A DNA stretch of 64,000 bases from Natronobacillus azotifigens (GTDB taxonomy: Bacteria > Bacillota > Bacilli > Bacillales > Amphibacillaceae): the NCBI RefSeq assembly GCF_026805325.1, contig NZ_JAPRAT010000014.1:25044-89043 (forward strand). Direction: 5' to 3'. Numbering within the stretch: the first letter of the stretch is position 1; the number at the start of each line of letters is the position of its first letter. Below the pieces are notes generated by a model that was given only the letters and a program-made list of their open reading frames with translations, had not been told where the DNA came from and did no database searches. Below, one piece after another: positions 8,448 to 18,208 of the stretch. A program made the translations under genes and the position numbers.

Positions 8448-11400
8448 TATGCTTCCTCCTTCTTAGCTTTTAAGATTGCTAACAAATAGAGTGCAAAACT
8501 TAATATAGCAAGTGCCATACCACCATAAATACCTATATTCATAGCTGATTCCCACCAAGGCGTCACTCTAGTTGTTTGAACATTTTGAGCGGCACTTTGA
8601 GCATAAGCATACAATTGATATTTCATATTTTCTCTTGCTCTCTCAACAAACGTTTCGTCTTGCGAAACACGATCGACTGTAAAATACGGCCATGAGTCTC
8701 TCACTTGTTCCATCGTCTCATTAGAACCAAAGTCTGCCATCATCGTCACACCTGCATTGATAATAGACTCAGGACGGAAGTAACCCATGTTATTAACCAT
8801 ATCAGTTGAAAGTAAGCCGTTAAAACCCCATTCTTCACGTAAAATATTGATTAGAAGTGGTACGGAGTTATTTCCATTCGTCGCACCTATACGGCTAAAG
8901 GTGACCATACCACCCAATGCTCCACCATCTTCAAAAGGTCCTTGGAAGGCACGAAGATCTCCCTCACGCGCTTTTTGTTCTGTCATATAAGGAGCGATAC
9001 CACTACGTTGTGTTTCTTGATCATTAAATGCAAAGTGTTTAGGTCCAACAATAACACCGTAATTAAGTGCTCCTTGAACTGTAGCTATAGACATATAATT
9101 TGAAACCATTGGATCTTCAGAATAATATTCGTGGTTTCGTCCATTATAAGGTGTTCGGTGTATATTAGACGCAACACCCCAAATAAGATAATTACCACTC
9201 CAAAGACCGTCATTACCCATTAATTCGCCCCACTCATGAGCAAGATCTTTGTTGAATGTACTTGCGATCAATGTTGCATTAGCCATTGTTCCCAATGCAT
9301 AATCAGCATTTTCATCGTCTTCATTTAAGCCTCTACCACTAAGTGTTCCACCAAATCCGTTTGGTCCATCATTTTGATAAATTAAAGGTGAATTAATTTC
9401 TTCGATCACATCACTTGTACTACCACCTTTTGCAATTCTCGGAATCAAAATGTCTAAAGGTATTTGATTTACTAGATGATCCCAACGAATATCATCAATA
9501 TCATCAACACCTGCCATATCAGTAAAGTTTAATTCATGTTGAATCCCATCTACATTAGCGTCACCATTTTGTATAAAATGATAATTTTCATTGGCAAGAT
9601 TTTGAACCCATTCATCCACTTTATCACCGTCAATAGCGAGATCATCATAGGTTCGAGGAAATGTACCTTCCCAATCATTTCTAGTTAGATAAGTAGCATA
9701 ACCAGGTTTATAATAGTTGATATCTGCATCTTCTAATTGATTAACTACAGGAGTACCATTATCAGAATATGCAAAGGTTGTTTCATCTACAAATCCCTCT
9801 TCACCGATTTCTACCACAGATACTAGCATATCGTCACCATCAACCGAAAACCCTTGTTCTACAAGAATGTTATTTACTGCTGCATGTGCATTTTCTGCTA
9901 ATGTAAAGAAGTAATCACCACCATCAAGGATGTAACCACCTTCTCCATCCTTAGCTGACGAATCCCAACTTGCCATATACTTTGCGTCAACAGTAATCGT
10001 AACGGTTTCTTGTTCCCCTGGATTAAGTGTATTCGTTTTCTCAAAACCTAATAAGTCAACTGCTGATTTTTCAATATTTTGCTCTCTATTATAATCTGTA
10101 TAAGGTGTTTGTACATAAAGTTGTGCAACATGCTTGCCACTTGTCTCACCTGTATTTTCAATTGTAGCTGTTGCCGTGATTGTACGCTCATCCATATCAA
10201 CTTCTAAACTATCAAGTGATTGACTAAATGTTGTATACGATAAACCATAACCAAAAGGATAGGTAACTTCATTTTCATACATCCATGAGGATGCACCATT
10301 ACCTGCACCTACTGAGCTATCTGCATTTCCAGCTCCAATAATGCTATCATAGTATCGTGTCTCGTAATATTTATAACCGGTATAAATACCTTCCGCTTGG
10401 ATTATATAGTGGTCAGCTGCCATCGAAGCATCTCCACCAAAACTACCTAACGGCGATGTTGCTGGCAGATCTCCCATCAAAGAACCTGGATAATTTATCG
10501 GACTTAAATCATCTAATTCTACTTTACCAAAATTCTGCATTGCAGGAGAATTTGCTGTATGCACAGCATACGTGTCAGTTAAGCGACCTGATGGACTTAC
10601 TTCTCCTTTTAGAACATCTGCAATACCTAAGAAACCATAAGCCCCTGGAAAACCAACGTAGAGAATTGCATCAACCTCATCATCTTGTTTTAACTCTTCA
10701 ATTTCCATCGTCGAACTACTGTTAATCATAACAATGACAGTATCAAAGTTACTCTTTGCTAATTCTAAAACAGCTCTTTCATTATTTGCTAAGCCAAGTG
10801 GGGTATCAGTTCCGTATTCTTCTGAATCAATACCTTTTTTACCTGGATAAAAGTCGCTTCCCTCAGATCCGGGACGTGAAAATACAACAATAGCAGCATC
10901 GTTATATTCATTAAAGCTATCCACATAATCTTCCGATGCACCAGCACCATCTGTAGAATCTGTATACACATTAAGTGCAGGTTCAGAAGGTTCATATGGT
11001 ATTGAGAAGTTACTTGGTCTATATCCAAAAACAGGGATCGTGTTTCCAAATCTCTCGAATTCACCTGTTTGAATACTACCAAGTGCTGTGTAAATATCTA
11101 ACATTGTTGGATTGACTTCATACCCCTTTTCTTCAAGTGACTGCGCAAGATTCTTTTGCTCCTCATTAGTAACAGTACTTCCCATCGTACCACCTAAAAA
11201 TGGATAAGCACTACCCATACCAAGAAGTGTAACCTTAGGATTCTCATTATTTAATGGAAGCGCTTGATTTTCATTTTTCAATAAAACGACACCCTCTGCT
11301 CCCATCCTTTCCCCTAATTCCTCATGTGCTTCAATAAGCTCATCTGTTGTTTCATAATCAGAAATAAACCTTGCATCATTAATTGTCTCTGTACTTGTTG

Positions 11401-11527
11401 TTCCAAAGGCTTGATCAATGATCGGACGCCATTGGTCTGCAACACTTGTTAACCCCATCAATGCAATAGACAATGACAAGAATAATGCTAATAGACCTCG
11501 CCATAAACGGATAGATTTCTTTTTCAT
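8447..11527 (-). CDS. membrane-anchored, domain-swapped GH3 glycoside hydrolase
   Basis: This 1026-residue GH3 enzyme has reversed domain order. The alpha/beta sandwich domain comes first (GVVLLKNENQALPL near residue 75, on to about 400), then the fibronectin-like domain after YPFGYGLSYTTF, and the TIM barrel last (NDGPNGFGG, GRNHEYYSEDP, KHFAFNDQE). The nucleophile is expected to be Asp909 in GLLSTDM. This order is known from Ruminococcus albus and Butyrivibrio beta-glucosidases. There is a hydrophobic N-terminal segment (residues 9-28) and a C-terminal one (about 994-1020) followed by KAKKEEA, so the enzyme is probably held at the outer face at both ends. It lies between the transporter gene and the coupled four-helix protein. 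It probably removes beta-linked glucose or similar sugars; the exact substrate is unknown. Confidence 0.88.
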   Translation of the reverse strand: MKKKSIRLWRGLLALFLSLSIALMGLTSVADQWRPIIDQAFGTTSTETINDARFISDYETTDELIEAHEELGERMGAEGVVLLKNENQALPLNNENPKVTLLGMGSAYPFLGGTMGSTVTNEEQKNLAQSLEEKGYEVNPTMLDIYTALGSIQTGEFERFGNTIPVFGYRPSNFSIPYEPSEPALNVYTDSTDGAGASEDYVDSFNEYNDAAIVVFSRPGSEGSDFYPGKKGIDSEEYGTDTPLGLANNERAVLELAKSNFDTVIVMINSSSTMEIEELKQDDEVDAILYVGFPGAYGFLGIADVLKGEVSPSGRLTDTYAVHTANSPAMQNFGKVELDDLSPINYPGSLMGDLPATSPLGSFGGDASMAADHYIIQAEGIYTGYKYYETRYYDSIIGAGNADSSVGAGNGASSWMYENEVTYPFGYGLSYTTFSQSLDSLEVDMDERTITATATIENTGETSGKHVAQLYVQTPYTDYNREQNIEKSAVDLLGFEKTNTLNPGEQETVTITVDAKYMASWDSSAKDGEGGYILDGGDYFFTLAENAHAAVNNILVEQGFSVDGDDMLVSVVEIGEEGFVDETTFAYSDNGTPVVNQLEDADINYYKPGYATYLTRNDWEGTFPRTYDDLAIDGDKVDEWVQNLANENYHFIQNGDANVDGIQHELNFTDMAGVDDIDDIRWDHLVNQIPLDILIPRIAKGGSTSDVIEEINSPLIYQNDGPNGFGGTLSGRGLNEDDENADYALGTMANATLIASTFNKDLAHEWGELMGNDGLWSGNYLIWGVASNIHRTPYNGRNHEYYSEDPMVSNYMSIATVQGALNYGVIVGPKHFAFNDQETQRSGIAPYMTEQKAREGDLRAFQGPFEDGGALGGMVTFSRIGATNGNNSVPLLINILREEWGFNGLLSTDMVNNMGYFRPESIINAGVTMMADFGSNETMEQVRDSWPYFTVDRVSQDETFVERARENMKYQLYAYAQSAAQNVQTTRVTPWWESAMNIGIYGGMALAILSFALYLLAILKAKKEEA

Positions 11528-11561
11528 TTACCTCTCTCCTTTAATAATATTTATTGATATT

Positions 11562-11611
11562 AACGCTCCTCAGGTAGATTCACAATAGACGTGCACTCAC
11601 TGAGGAGTGTT
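11562..11611 (-). other. intercistronic stem-loop between transporter and GH3 genes
   Basis: AACGCTCCTCAG and CTGAGGAGTGTT can pair around a 26-base loop, with one G-T or mismatch position. No T-run follows on the minus strand, so it is more likely a messenger processing or stability element than a full terminator. No promoter is evident between the two genes. Confidence 0.45.
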
Positions 11612-11617
11612 AAGTAA

Positions 11618-13225
11618 TCACATTTTTTTCTTACCTTTTGATGTTTTTTTCTTTTCTCTTAAACTTCTGGCTTCTCTTTCAGCCTCTTCTTCTTCAAGTC
11701 TTAGTCTTTCCTCTGGATCAATCCATTCACCACCTGAAGATAATACTCGTTCTTTTTGAAACTCTACGATTTTTTTCTGATCTTCCTCAATATGCTTTTC
11801 TACATTTAGGAAAAGCATTAAGATTACAATCACGGCGTAGCATATTAATTCAAATCCCAAAAAGGCGAATGCTAACACACCTTCAACGGTTTCGCTTTGA
11901 ACTGTTGCCAATGGATTATAGCCACTTGCAGTTAGCAGAGCATTAATGAACCCGCTACCTACCCCCATTAAACCAACCATAATAGAACCGTAAACTGACA
12001 TCGTAAACCCATCACTGCGAAACCCATTTTTAGCTTCTAAATGATCTAAAACATCTGATAGGATAGCAAGCGTAACGTACATCGCAGGAATGGAACCAAT
12101 TCCCTTTAAGATGAGACCTGCTGATACAACGTAAAGATTATTTACTTCTACAAAACTTACTAAACCACCTATAACAGCGATAATCATTCCATAAAGTACA
12201 GCATTTCTTTTGCCAAGCTTATGTGCAATTGGCCAAGCTAACAGCATTCCAATCGCTGTTGGAATTCCGCCGATTAAACCCAATGTACCCATTGCAAAAC
12301 CTGCAGATGCCTCATCGGTAACGCTATCGAACATCCAGCGCGCATAGAAACTCATGGAACCATTTTTAACCATACCCCCAAACTGGAATAACAAGAAATA
12401 AGAAATAATTAACCACCAGTAGGGACTAGATATACAACCTTTAATTTGTTTTTTTACAGAAATTTTTTCTTCTGTTATCGATAACTTTACCGTTTCTTCT
12501 GTAATTCGTTCCCGAGTATAAAAGTACTCAAGCAATATCGCAAAAAAGGTAATAACACATAAAGCAATCATCATGATGCGCCAATTGTTATAACTTGCAA
12601 CTCGATCGATGACACCATTATGCGAAACAAATAAAAATCCTTGTAAGAATATTGGAACTAAAATACTTCCACCAATACCGATTGCCGCAACACCTGATGC
12701 ATTTGAAAAAGTAGCAAGTTTACCGCGATCATTACTGTTCCGGGTGGAGAGACCCACCATAGAACTATGTGCCGTATAGAAAAATGGAAATGCTACTGCA
12801 TAATAAAGGTTATAAGATAAACCTATCCAGATCATTTGTACCATTGGACTCAATGATGTTGGTGTTAAGAACAAGAATGCGATTGCAATAACGAGCAAAG
12901 GTGCTGATATCAATAAGTAAGGACGGGCTTTCCCTTGCTTCGTTCGCGTTCTATCAATTAATCGTCCTACAAGCAAATTACCTAGTACAACAAAGATCAC
13001 AGAAGTGAGCGGAATAATTGTTGAAAAGATTCCAAAACGACTTGTATCCGTCCAACCGATAACATCCGAGTAATAACGATTTAAGTATGCACCGAATATA
13101 GCATTGGATAGCAGTGCTAAAAACGGACCAACAAAGTACCCGATAAACAATTCTTTTGATTTGACCTTCGCAGAGGTAACTTTTGTTCGAGCAATCGGTG
13201 AATCAAAAAATTTATTAGCATTCAT
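11618..13225 (-). CDS. GPH-family sugar:cation symporter (MFS)
   Basis: The 535-residue membrane protein has about twelve hydrophobic segments and the glycoside-pentoside-hexuronide layout: NRYYSDVIG near the N-terminus, GRLIDRTRTKQGKARPYLL after the second helix, then YNLYYAVAFPF. A charged, glutamate- and lysine-rich tail of about 40 residues ends the protein. Members take up oligosaccharides or glycosides with sodium or protons and do not phosphorylate them. Its start overlaps the GH78 stop by 11 bases. Together with intracellular GH78 and GH2 enzymes lacking signal peptides, it suggests whole glycosides are imported and then cut inside. Confidence 0.9.
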   Translation of the reverse strand: MNANKFFDSPIARTKVTSAKVKSKELFIGYFVGPFLALLSNAIFGAYLNRYYSDVIGWTDTSRFGIFSTIIPLTSVIFVVLGNLLVGRLIDRTRTKQGKARPYLLISAPLLVIAIAFLFLTPTSLSPMVQMIWIGLSYNLYYAVAFPFFYTAHSSMVGLSTRNSNDRGKLATFSNASGVAAIGIGGSILVPIFLQGFLFVSHNGVIDRVASYNNWRIMMIALCVITFFAILLEYFYTRERITEETVKLSITEEKISVKKQIKGCISSPYWWLIISYFLLFQFGGMVKNGSMSFYARWMFDSVTDEASAGFAMGTLGLIGGIPTAIGMLLAWPIAHKLGKRNAVLYGMIIAVIGGLVSFVEVNNLYVVSAGLILKGIGSIPAMYVTLAILSDVLDHLEAKNGFRSDGFTMSVYGSIMVGLMGVGSGFINALLTASGYNPLATVQSETVEGVLAFAFLGFELICYAVIVILMLFLNVEKHIEEDQKKIVEFQKERVLSSGGEWIDPEERLRLEEEEAEREARSLREKKKTSKGKKKM

Positions 13226-15782
13226 TTTCTATAACCTCTCTATCTTCTTGGAATTGATAATGTCCACTAGTTACTACATAAGACTTTCCATTTGGTAGTG
13301 TGAGGTTACAAGTTGTTCCTACTGGTACATGGATGTCGATTGAAAATTTATCATCTTTCAAGGTCCAATGGCTTTTTACCTTCCCATATGCTGTTTCGAC
13401 TTCTGCTTTTGCATAGGTCAATCCACCGCCCAATATTGGTTCAATCTTAAATGTTTTGTAACCACCTTCTATCGGTTCTATACCAGCAATGCGCCGGTAC
13501 ATAAAGTCGCCAACAGCACCATTTGCGAAATGGTTGAAGGAAACCATTCCATTCGTCCCATCATCAGCCCCTGTATTACTTGTTCCATCTTCTCTTAGTG
13601 CATCCCATCGTTCCCAAATCGTAGTAGCTCCTGCTTTAATTTGGAATAACCAAGACGGACGGGTATCTGTCAGAAGCATTTTGTATGCCTCATCGATGTA
13701 TCCGTTATCTGCTAGTGCAAAAAGCACATACGGTGTACCGGGGAAACCTGTACCGATATGATAACTATTTTCTTTAATCATCCGTGCGAGATGGGAAGCA
13801 GCTTTTGATGCATCACCTCGATTTAACATCTTATAATGGAGAGGCAAAACATAAGCCGTTTGAAATTCTTTTTTTACTCGACAGTCTTTATCCATTAATA
13901 ATGATCGGTATGCTGCCGATGTTTCCTCACTCAGTTTCTTGTAATATTTCGCATCGTCTGGTTTCTCTAGTATTTCAGCTATTTGAGCTAGTAAATTTGT
14001 TGTGTTCGCAAGACTTGCCGTCGCCGTCCATTTCCCGCGACCCATCCAAGTCCATAAACCACCTTCGGGAGCAACCCAATCACCGTAATGGTGCAATAAA
14101 CGCCAAATTCGTCGATGTTTACCGACCGAGAAAAGTTCTGCCCAAAACTTACATGCTTTCACATATTTTTTCATCGTAGGGTACATTTGCTTTAATAGAC
14201 TCACATCTCCACGGGTGAGATATTCTGCCCAAGGAACTAGAATACAAGCATCACCCCAATGATCGACAGCCATAGGGATCATTATTTCCCATTGAAACGG
14301 TACTCTAACTAAAGGAACAGTAACAGGGATTCCTCCTCCACGATTCTGTTCTTTCTGTACATCTAGTAACCATTTATCGTAAAAGCGACGTGTATTAAAA
14401 TTAAATGACGCAGTTGAAGCAAATAGAGCAATGTCTCCCGTCCAACCCATACGCTCATCCCTTTGGGGACAATCTGTGGGTATATCAACAAAGTTTGATT
14501 TTGTTCCCCATTTGATATTGCTTTGTAATTGGTTTAACAAATCATTGGAACATTCAAAATATCCTGTTTCATCTACATTGGAATAAAGCGCTCTTGCCGT
14601 TAACTCAAGGTTTTCAGGGTCAATTCCTGTTACTCCAACATATCTAAAGCCCATATAAGTCATTGTCGGTGAATAAGTTTGTTGACCTTCTTCACAAATG
14701 TATACGCTCTCTTGCTTTGCTGATCTAAGTGGTTCGGTGAACAATTCACCTTCCATTAAAATTTCTGCATGTTTAAATATAATTTTCTGACCTTTTTTGC
14801 CTTTGATTTTCGCTGCAACTACACCTGCGAAGTTCTGGCCAAAATCATAAATCCACATACCTGATTTAGCTTTATAGTGCGTAATTGGTTTGAACTTTTC
14901 TTTCGCCCGAACAGGTAACCCATACTGCGCTAAGATTTCCGGTTTTATTTTCACCTGTTCTAAAGTTGCTTTTTCCCAATGACTGTCATCCATGTTCACT
15001 GTTGCATCATATACTTCACCATTGTAAAACTCTGCTTCTTTTATATGTCCATTCATCGTAACGGAAAATGTTTCATCAGAAGCAATAATTTCTTTTGAAC
15101 CATCTTCAAATTCAATATGCAACTCACAAAATAGAGCTTGGCGCTTTGCATATACTCGATTTCGTCTAGCATAAGTAAATGCACCTACTGCCCATCCACC
15201 AGCAACGGTAAAAAACAGTTCGTTCGATTCTTTTAACTGATCAGTAACATTATAGGTTTGATACTGCAACTGATTTTTATAAGAGGTGAACCCTGGTGCA
15301 AAGTAGTCTGCACCAATTTTTTCACCATTTAACTTCGCCTCGTATATTCCCAATGCGGTTGTATAAAGCCGAGCTTTCACCACTTCTTTCTGACAAGAGA
15401 ATTGACGTTTGAAATGCATCGGTTTAGGTGAAGTTTTTCTTTCCGTGAAATGATAGCTTCCGTTTGTTATCCACTTTGCTTGAAACGGTGTTCCTAACCG
15501 CCCTGTTTCAAATGTCAAGGAAGCGGTTGCAGTTTCTCCATGGTTATCTATCACTTCTAGTAACACTTTATATTCGGTAAACGGAACGAGTTCAGGTCCG
15601 TTGTACTTAATTCCAATTTGCGTATTTACTTTACGTTGCCAGTTTCCCATCTTTAATGTTGCTACTTCTAATACTACATCTTGTTGATCACTTTCTAGCG
15701 CAAAAGAAAATACTGGTTGTTTTTGATCTGTCACACATTCTGCGATCATATCATTGACTGTAAAACGTTTAATAGCTAGCAT
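13215..15782 (-). CDS. GH78 alpha-L-rhamnosidase
   Basis: The 855-residue protein has the GH78 layout: N-terminal beta domains (WITN...FKRQF, LNGEKIGADYFAPG), then the (alpha/alpha)6 barrel with DCPQRDERMGWTGD at 437-450, which carries the catalytic acid in RDER, and TTIWERWDAL with the likely general base. A C-terminal beta domain closes the protein. No signal peptide is seen, so it acts in the cytoplasm. It releases terminal L-rhamnose, typically from flavonoid glycosides, saponins or pectic fragments. It overlaps GH2 by 14 bases and the transporter by 11, with AAGGAGGAGAGG before its ATG. Confidence 0.93.
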   Translation of the reverse strand: MLAIKRFTVNDMIAECVTDQKQPVFSFALESDQQDVVLEVATLKMGNWQRKVNTQIGIKYNGPELVPFTEYKVLLEVIDNHGETATASLTFETGRLGTPFQAKWITNGSYHFTERKTSPKPMHFKRQFSCQKEVVKARLYTTALGIYEAKLNGEKIGADYFAPGFTSYKNQLQYQTYNVTDQLKESNELFFTVAGGWAVGAFTYARRNRVYAKRQALFCELHIEFEDGSKEIIASDETFSVTMNGHIKEAEFYNGEVYDATVNMDDSHWEKATLEQVKIKPEILAQYGLPVRAKEKFKPITHYKAKSGMWIYDFGQNFAGVVAAKIKGKKGQKIIFKHAEILMEGELFTEPLRSAKQESVYICEEGQQTYSPTMTYMGFRYVGVTGIDPENLELTARALYSNVDETGYFECSNDLLNQLQSNIKWGTKSNFVDIPTDCPQRDERMGWTGDIALFASTASFNFNTRRFYDKWLLDVQKEQNRGGGIPVTVPLVRVPFQWEIMIPMAVDHWGDACILVPWAEYLTRGDVSLLKQMYPTMKKYVKACKFWAELFSVGKHRRIWRLLHHYGDWVAPEGGLWTWMGRGKWTATASLANTTNLLAQIAEILEKPDDAKYYKKLSEETSAAYRSLLMDKDCRVKKEFQTAYVLPLHYKMLNRGDASKAASHLARMIKENSYHIGTGFPGTPYVLFALADNGYIDEAYKMLLTDTRPSWLFQIKAGATTIWERWDALREDGTSNTGADDGTNGMVSFNHFANGAVGDFMYRRIAGIEPIEGGYKTFKIEPILGGGLTYAKAEVETAYGKVKSHWTLKDDKFSIDIHVPVGTTCNLTLPNGKSYVVTSGHYQFQEDREVIENEC

Positions 15783-18153
15783 TCCTCTCCTCCTTTCTTA
15801 TTGGAATTATTATTTCTGCTGTTCGATTACTGTCTTTTGCTTTTATCGTGACGGAAGAAGCATGTGGGTCATCTGCTTGCACAATAGCCATTGCTTCCCC
15901 ATAGTAAGTACTTGTTTCTGAATTGGTATAACCTTCTGGATTATACGGACAAGCGTGACCAAGTCCTAATAGTTTCCCGCCAATGACGTTTATACTAATT
16001 TTGTTTTTCTCCATTGGCTTTACTATTTTTTCTTCATCTGTATAGGCAATCCGAATGTAGTTTAATCCACCAGATTCCACGATTTTTTCTTCTGATTCCA
16101 AGGTTAAATATGTTGGTTCTGCAGCTGTCTTTAATGTATGACGCCCAACTTCATCGCCTGAAGCATCATATGCGATAGCAGTAATCGCTCCCTTTTTATA
16201 TGGTGTATTAACTACTGTCCGGCAGCCCTTCGTTATTTTTTTCTTTGCAACAATTTTATCGTTCACTAATAAATGAACGGAGGCAGCACGAGCATATATT
16301 TCCACTCTTGCTTTCATACCCTCACATCCAGGCCAAGTCCAAGACGGCATTGCGTCAGTCATTTTCCAAGCTGAAGGAGAGTGTTTCCCAGTCTGATATA
16401 CGGGCTTCACAGCAATCAATGGGCCTTTTGTCTTTTCAAGTGCCACTTTCGTAAATAACGCTTCTCCTATCTCACGGCCAGTAATATCTATGCGACCACT
16501 ACCCGCCGTCATCCAAGCTGTTTGATCTTTTTTCTTTGGTGCATAGTCTTCGTACACCCATGCGCCAATACCTACTTCACCCAGATAATCAAATCCAGCC
16601 CAAACAAAATCACCTATAATTCTTGGGTGTTTTTTAGCGAGTTCCATAAACTCATAGGCATCTTTACAAAATGTTTCTGTGCCAAGAATCAATCGATTAG
16701 GATACTTCTTTAAATCTTTTTTATAGCGCAAAATGCCATAATTATAACCAGCACTATCCATATTCTCGAATGCATCCCGTGTTTTTAGATCCGATCCACG
16801 GAGTGCAGCACCAATTTTCATTGTTTTGTCGCCCAAAATCCCGGCTAATTTATTATAAAACTCACTACCTACAGCTTTCTTTTTACTGTCTTTACTTGCC
16901 TTTTCATCGGTATAGACACCGAAACCTAATGAACTTAAATAATTAAAAAAGATATTCACACCACAAGTTACTGGTCTAGTAGCATCAAGCTTGTGCAAAA
17001 ACGCTGTCATTTCTTCAGTGATTTTAATTCCCCGTTCTTGTGCTGTTTCAGAAACTTCATTTCCTGTGGAATAAAGAATAACACTTGGGTGATTATAATC
17101 TTTATTCACCATATCTTCTAAATCTGCTTGCCACCAGTCACTAAAGTAATCAGCATAGTCATAGCGCGTTTTATGGATATACCACATATCCACATACTCA
17201 TCCATCATTAACATCCCTAGTTCATCACAAGCTCTTAACATTGCTTTCGAACATGGATTATGTGCCGAGCGTATAGCGTTATACCCAACATCTTGAAGTA
17301 CTTTCACTTTTCGTCTTTCCGCATCTTCATAAGCTGCTGCACCTAAAAGTCCATTATCATGGTGAACACACGCACCTTTTAATATCACTCGTTCACCATT
17401 TATCTCTAACCCTTTATCTGGTCCCCATTGGATGGTACGGATACCAAATGTCGTTTCATATTGTTGTTGTTCAAATTCAACATGGCAAGTATATAAGTTT
17501 GGGGTATTGGGAGACCATAGCTTTGCTTCAGGTACCTTCATCTTTAAAGTGACAGTACCGGTAGTTTCTTCAGTTTTCGACACCACAACACCGGTTTGAT
17601 CTTTAATATCAACTCTCACTTCCCCTGGTGAATTTGTTTCAACTATGACCTCAATTACAGCGGGAGAAATATCTAGTGTTTTTACTTTGATGCCATTCAA
17701 CTTGACATGCTTGTTTGATAGAACGTGCATATGTACTGGTCGATAAATACCTGATCCGGTGTACCATCTACTATTAGGTTGATCCGCATTTCGAGCAATA
17801 ACTTCGATAGTGTTATCCGAATCGTATTGCAAAAATTTATTAGCTTCGACATAAAAATTAGTGTAGCCATACGGACGATACATGGCTTTTTCACCATTGA
17901 TATATACTTCAGCATTTCGGTAAACGCCTTCGAACTCAAATATAATAAATTTATCTTGATATTCTTTTGGTATGAAAAAATTTTTTTTATAAACATAGTC
18001 GCCACCCATATGCCAACTAATATTACCTGCACCATCGCTTTTTTCTGTTCGCGGCTCAAGTCGCATTGCATCATGTGGTAATGTTATTTCTGTTTCTGTT
18101 TTTTGACCAACTTTCCCATAACACCAACCCTGATTAAAGTCAATTTGTTTCAT
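15769..18153 (-). CDS. GH2 glycoside hydrolase (beta-galactosidase-like)
   Basis: The 794-residue protein is a GH2 enzyme. Sugar-binding and jelly-roll domains come first (SWYTGSGIYRPV near 130), then the TIM barrel with RSAHNP (295-300), the acid/base Glu366 in STGNEV and the nucleophile Glu493 in GTETF. C-terminal beta domains resemble DUF4982 and bacterial Ig-like folds. Residues about 405-465 form a lysine-rich insertion between the two catalytic glutamates that I would not expect in lacZ. No signal peptide. It is first in the operon, 56 bases from the cre/-10 region. Beta-galactosidase is the simplest call; beta-glucuronidase or another specificity cannot be excluded. Confidence 0.88.
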   Translation of the reverse strand: MKQIDFNQGWCYGKVGQKTETEITLPHDAMRLEPRTEKSDGAGNISWHMGGDYVYKKNFFIPKEYQDKFIIFEFEGVYRNAEVYINGEKAMYRPYGYTNFYVEANKFLQYDSDNTIEVIARNADQPNSRWYTGSGIYRPVHMHVLSNKHVKLNGIKVKTLDISPAVIEVIVETNSPGEVRVDIKDQTGVVVSKTEETTGTVTLKMKVPEAKLWSPNTPNLYTCHVEFEQQQYETTFGIRTIQWGPDKGLEINGERVILKGACVHHDNGLLGAAAYEDAERRKVKVLQDVGYNAIRSAHNPCSKAMLRACDELGMLMMDEYVDMWYIHKTRYDYADYFSDWWQADLEDMVNKDYNHPSVILYSTGNEVSETAQERGIKITEEMTAFLHKLDATRPVTCGVNIFFNYLSSLGFGVYTDEKASKDSKKKAVGSEFYNKLAGILGDKTMKIGAALRGSDLKTRDAFENMDSAGYNYGILRYKKDLKKYPNRLILGTETFCKDAYEFMELAKKHPRIIGDFVWAGFDYLGEVGIGAWVYEDYAPKKKDQTAWMTAGSGRIDITGREIGEALFTKVALEKTKGPLIAVKPVYQTGKHSPSAWKMTDAMPSWTWPGCEGMKARVEIYARAASVHLLVNDKIVAKKKITKGCRTVVNTPYKKGAITAIAYDASGDEVGRHTLKTAAEPTYLTLESEEKIVESGGLNYIRIAYTDEEKIVKPMEKNKISINVIGGKLLGLGHACPYNPEGYTNSETSTYYGEAMAIVQADDPHASSVTIKAKDSNRTAEIIIPIRKEERNASY

Positions 18154-18208
18154 TTTGATTCACCTCTCTCTGTTAATAATGATTGTTCCCCTTTTATTTA
18201 TTAATTTC

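Noticed and set aside
11562..11611. Full terminator dividing the GH operon
   Set aside because: The stem lacks a T-run on the minus strand and no promoter or LytTR-like site is found ahead of the GH3 gene, so read-through is more likely.
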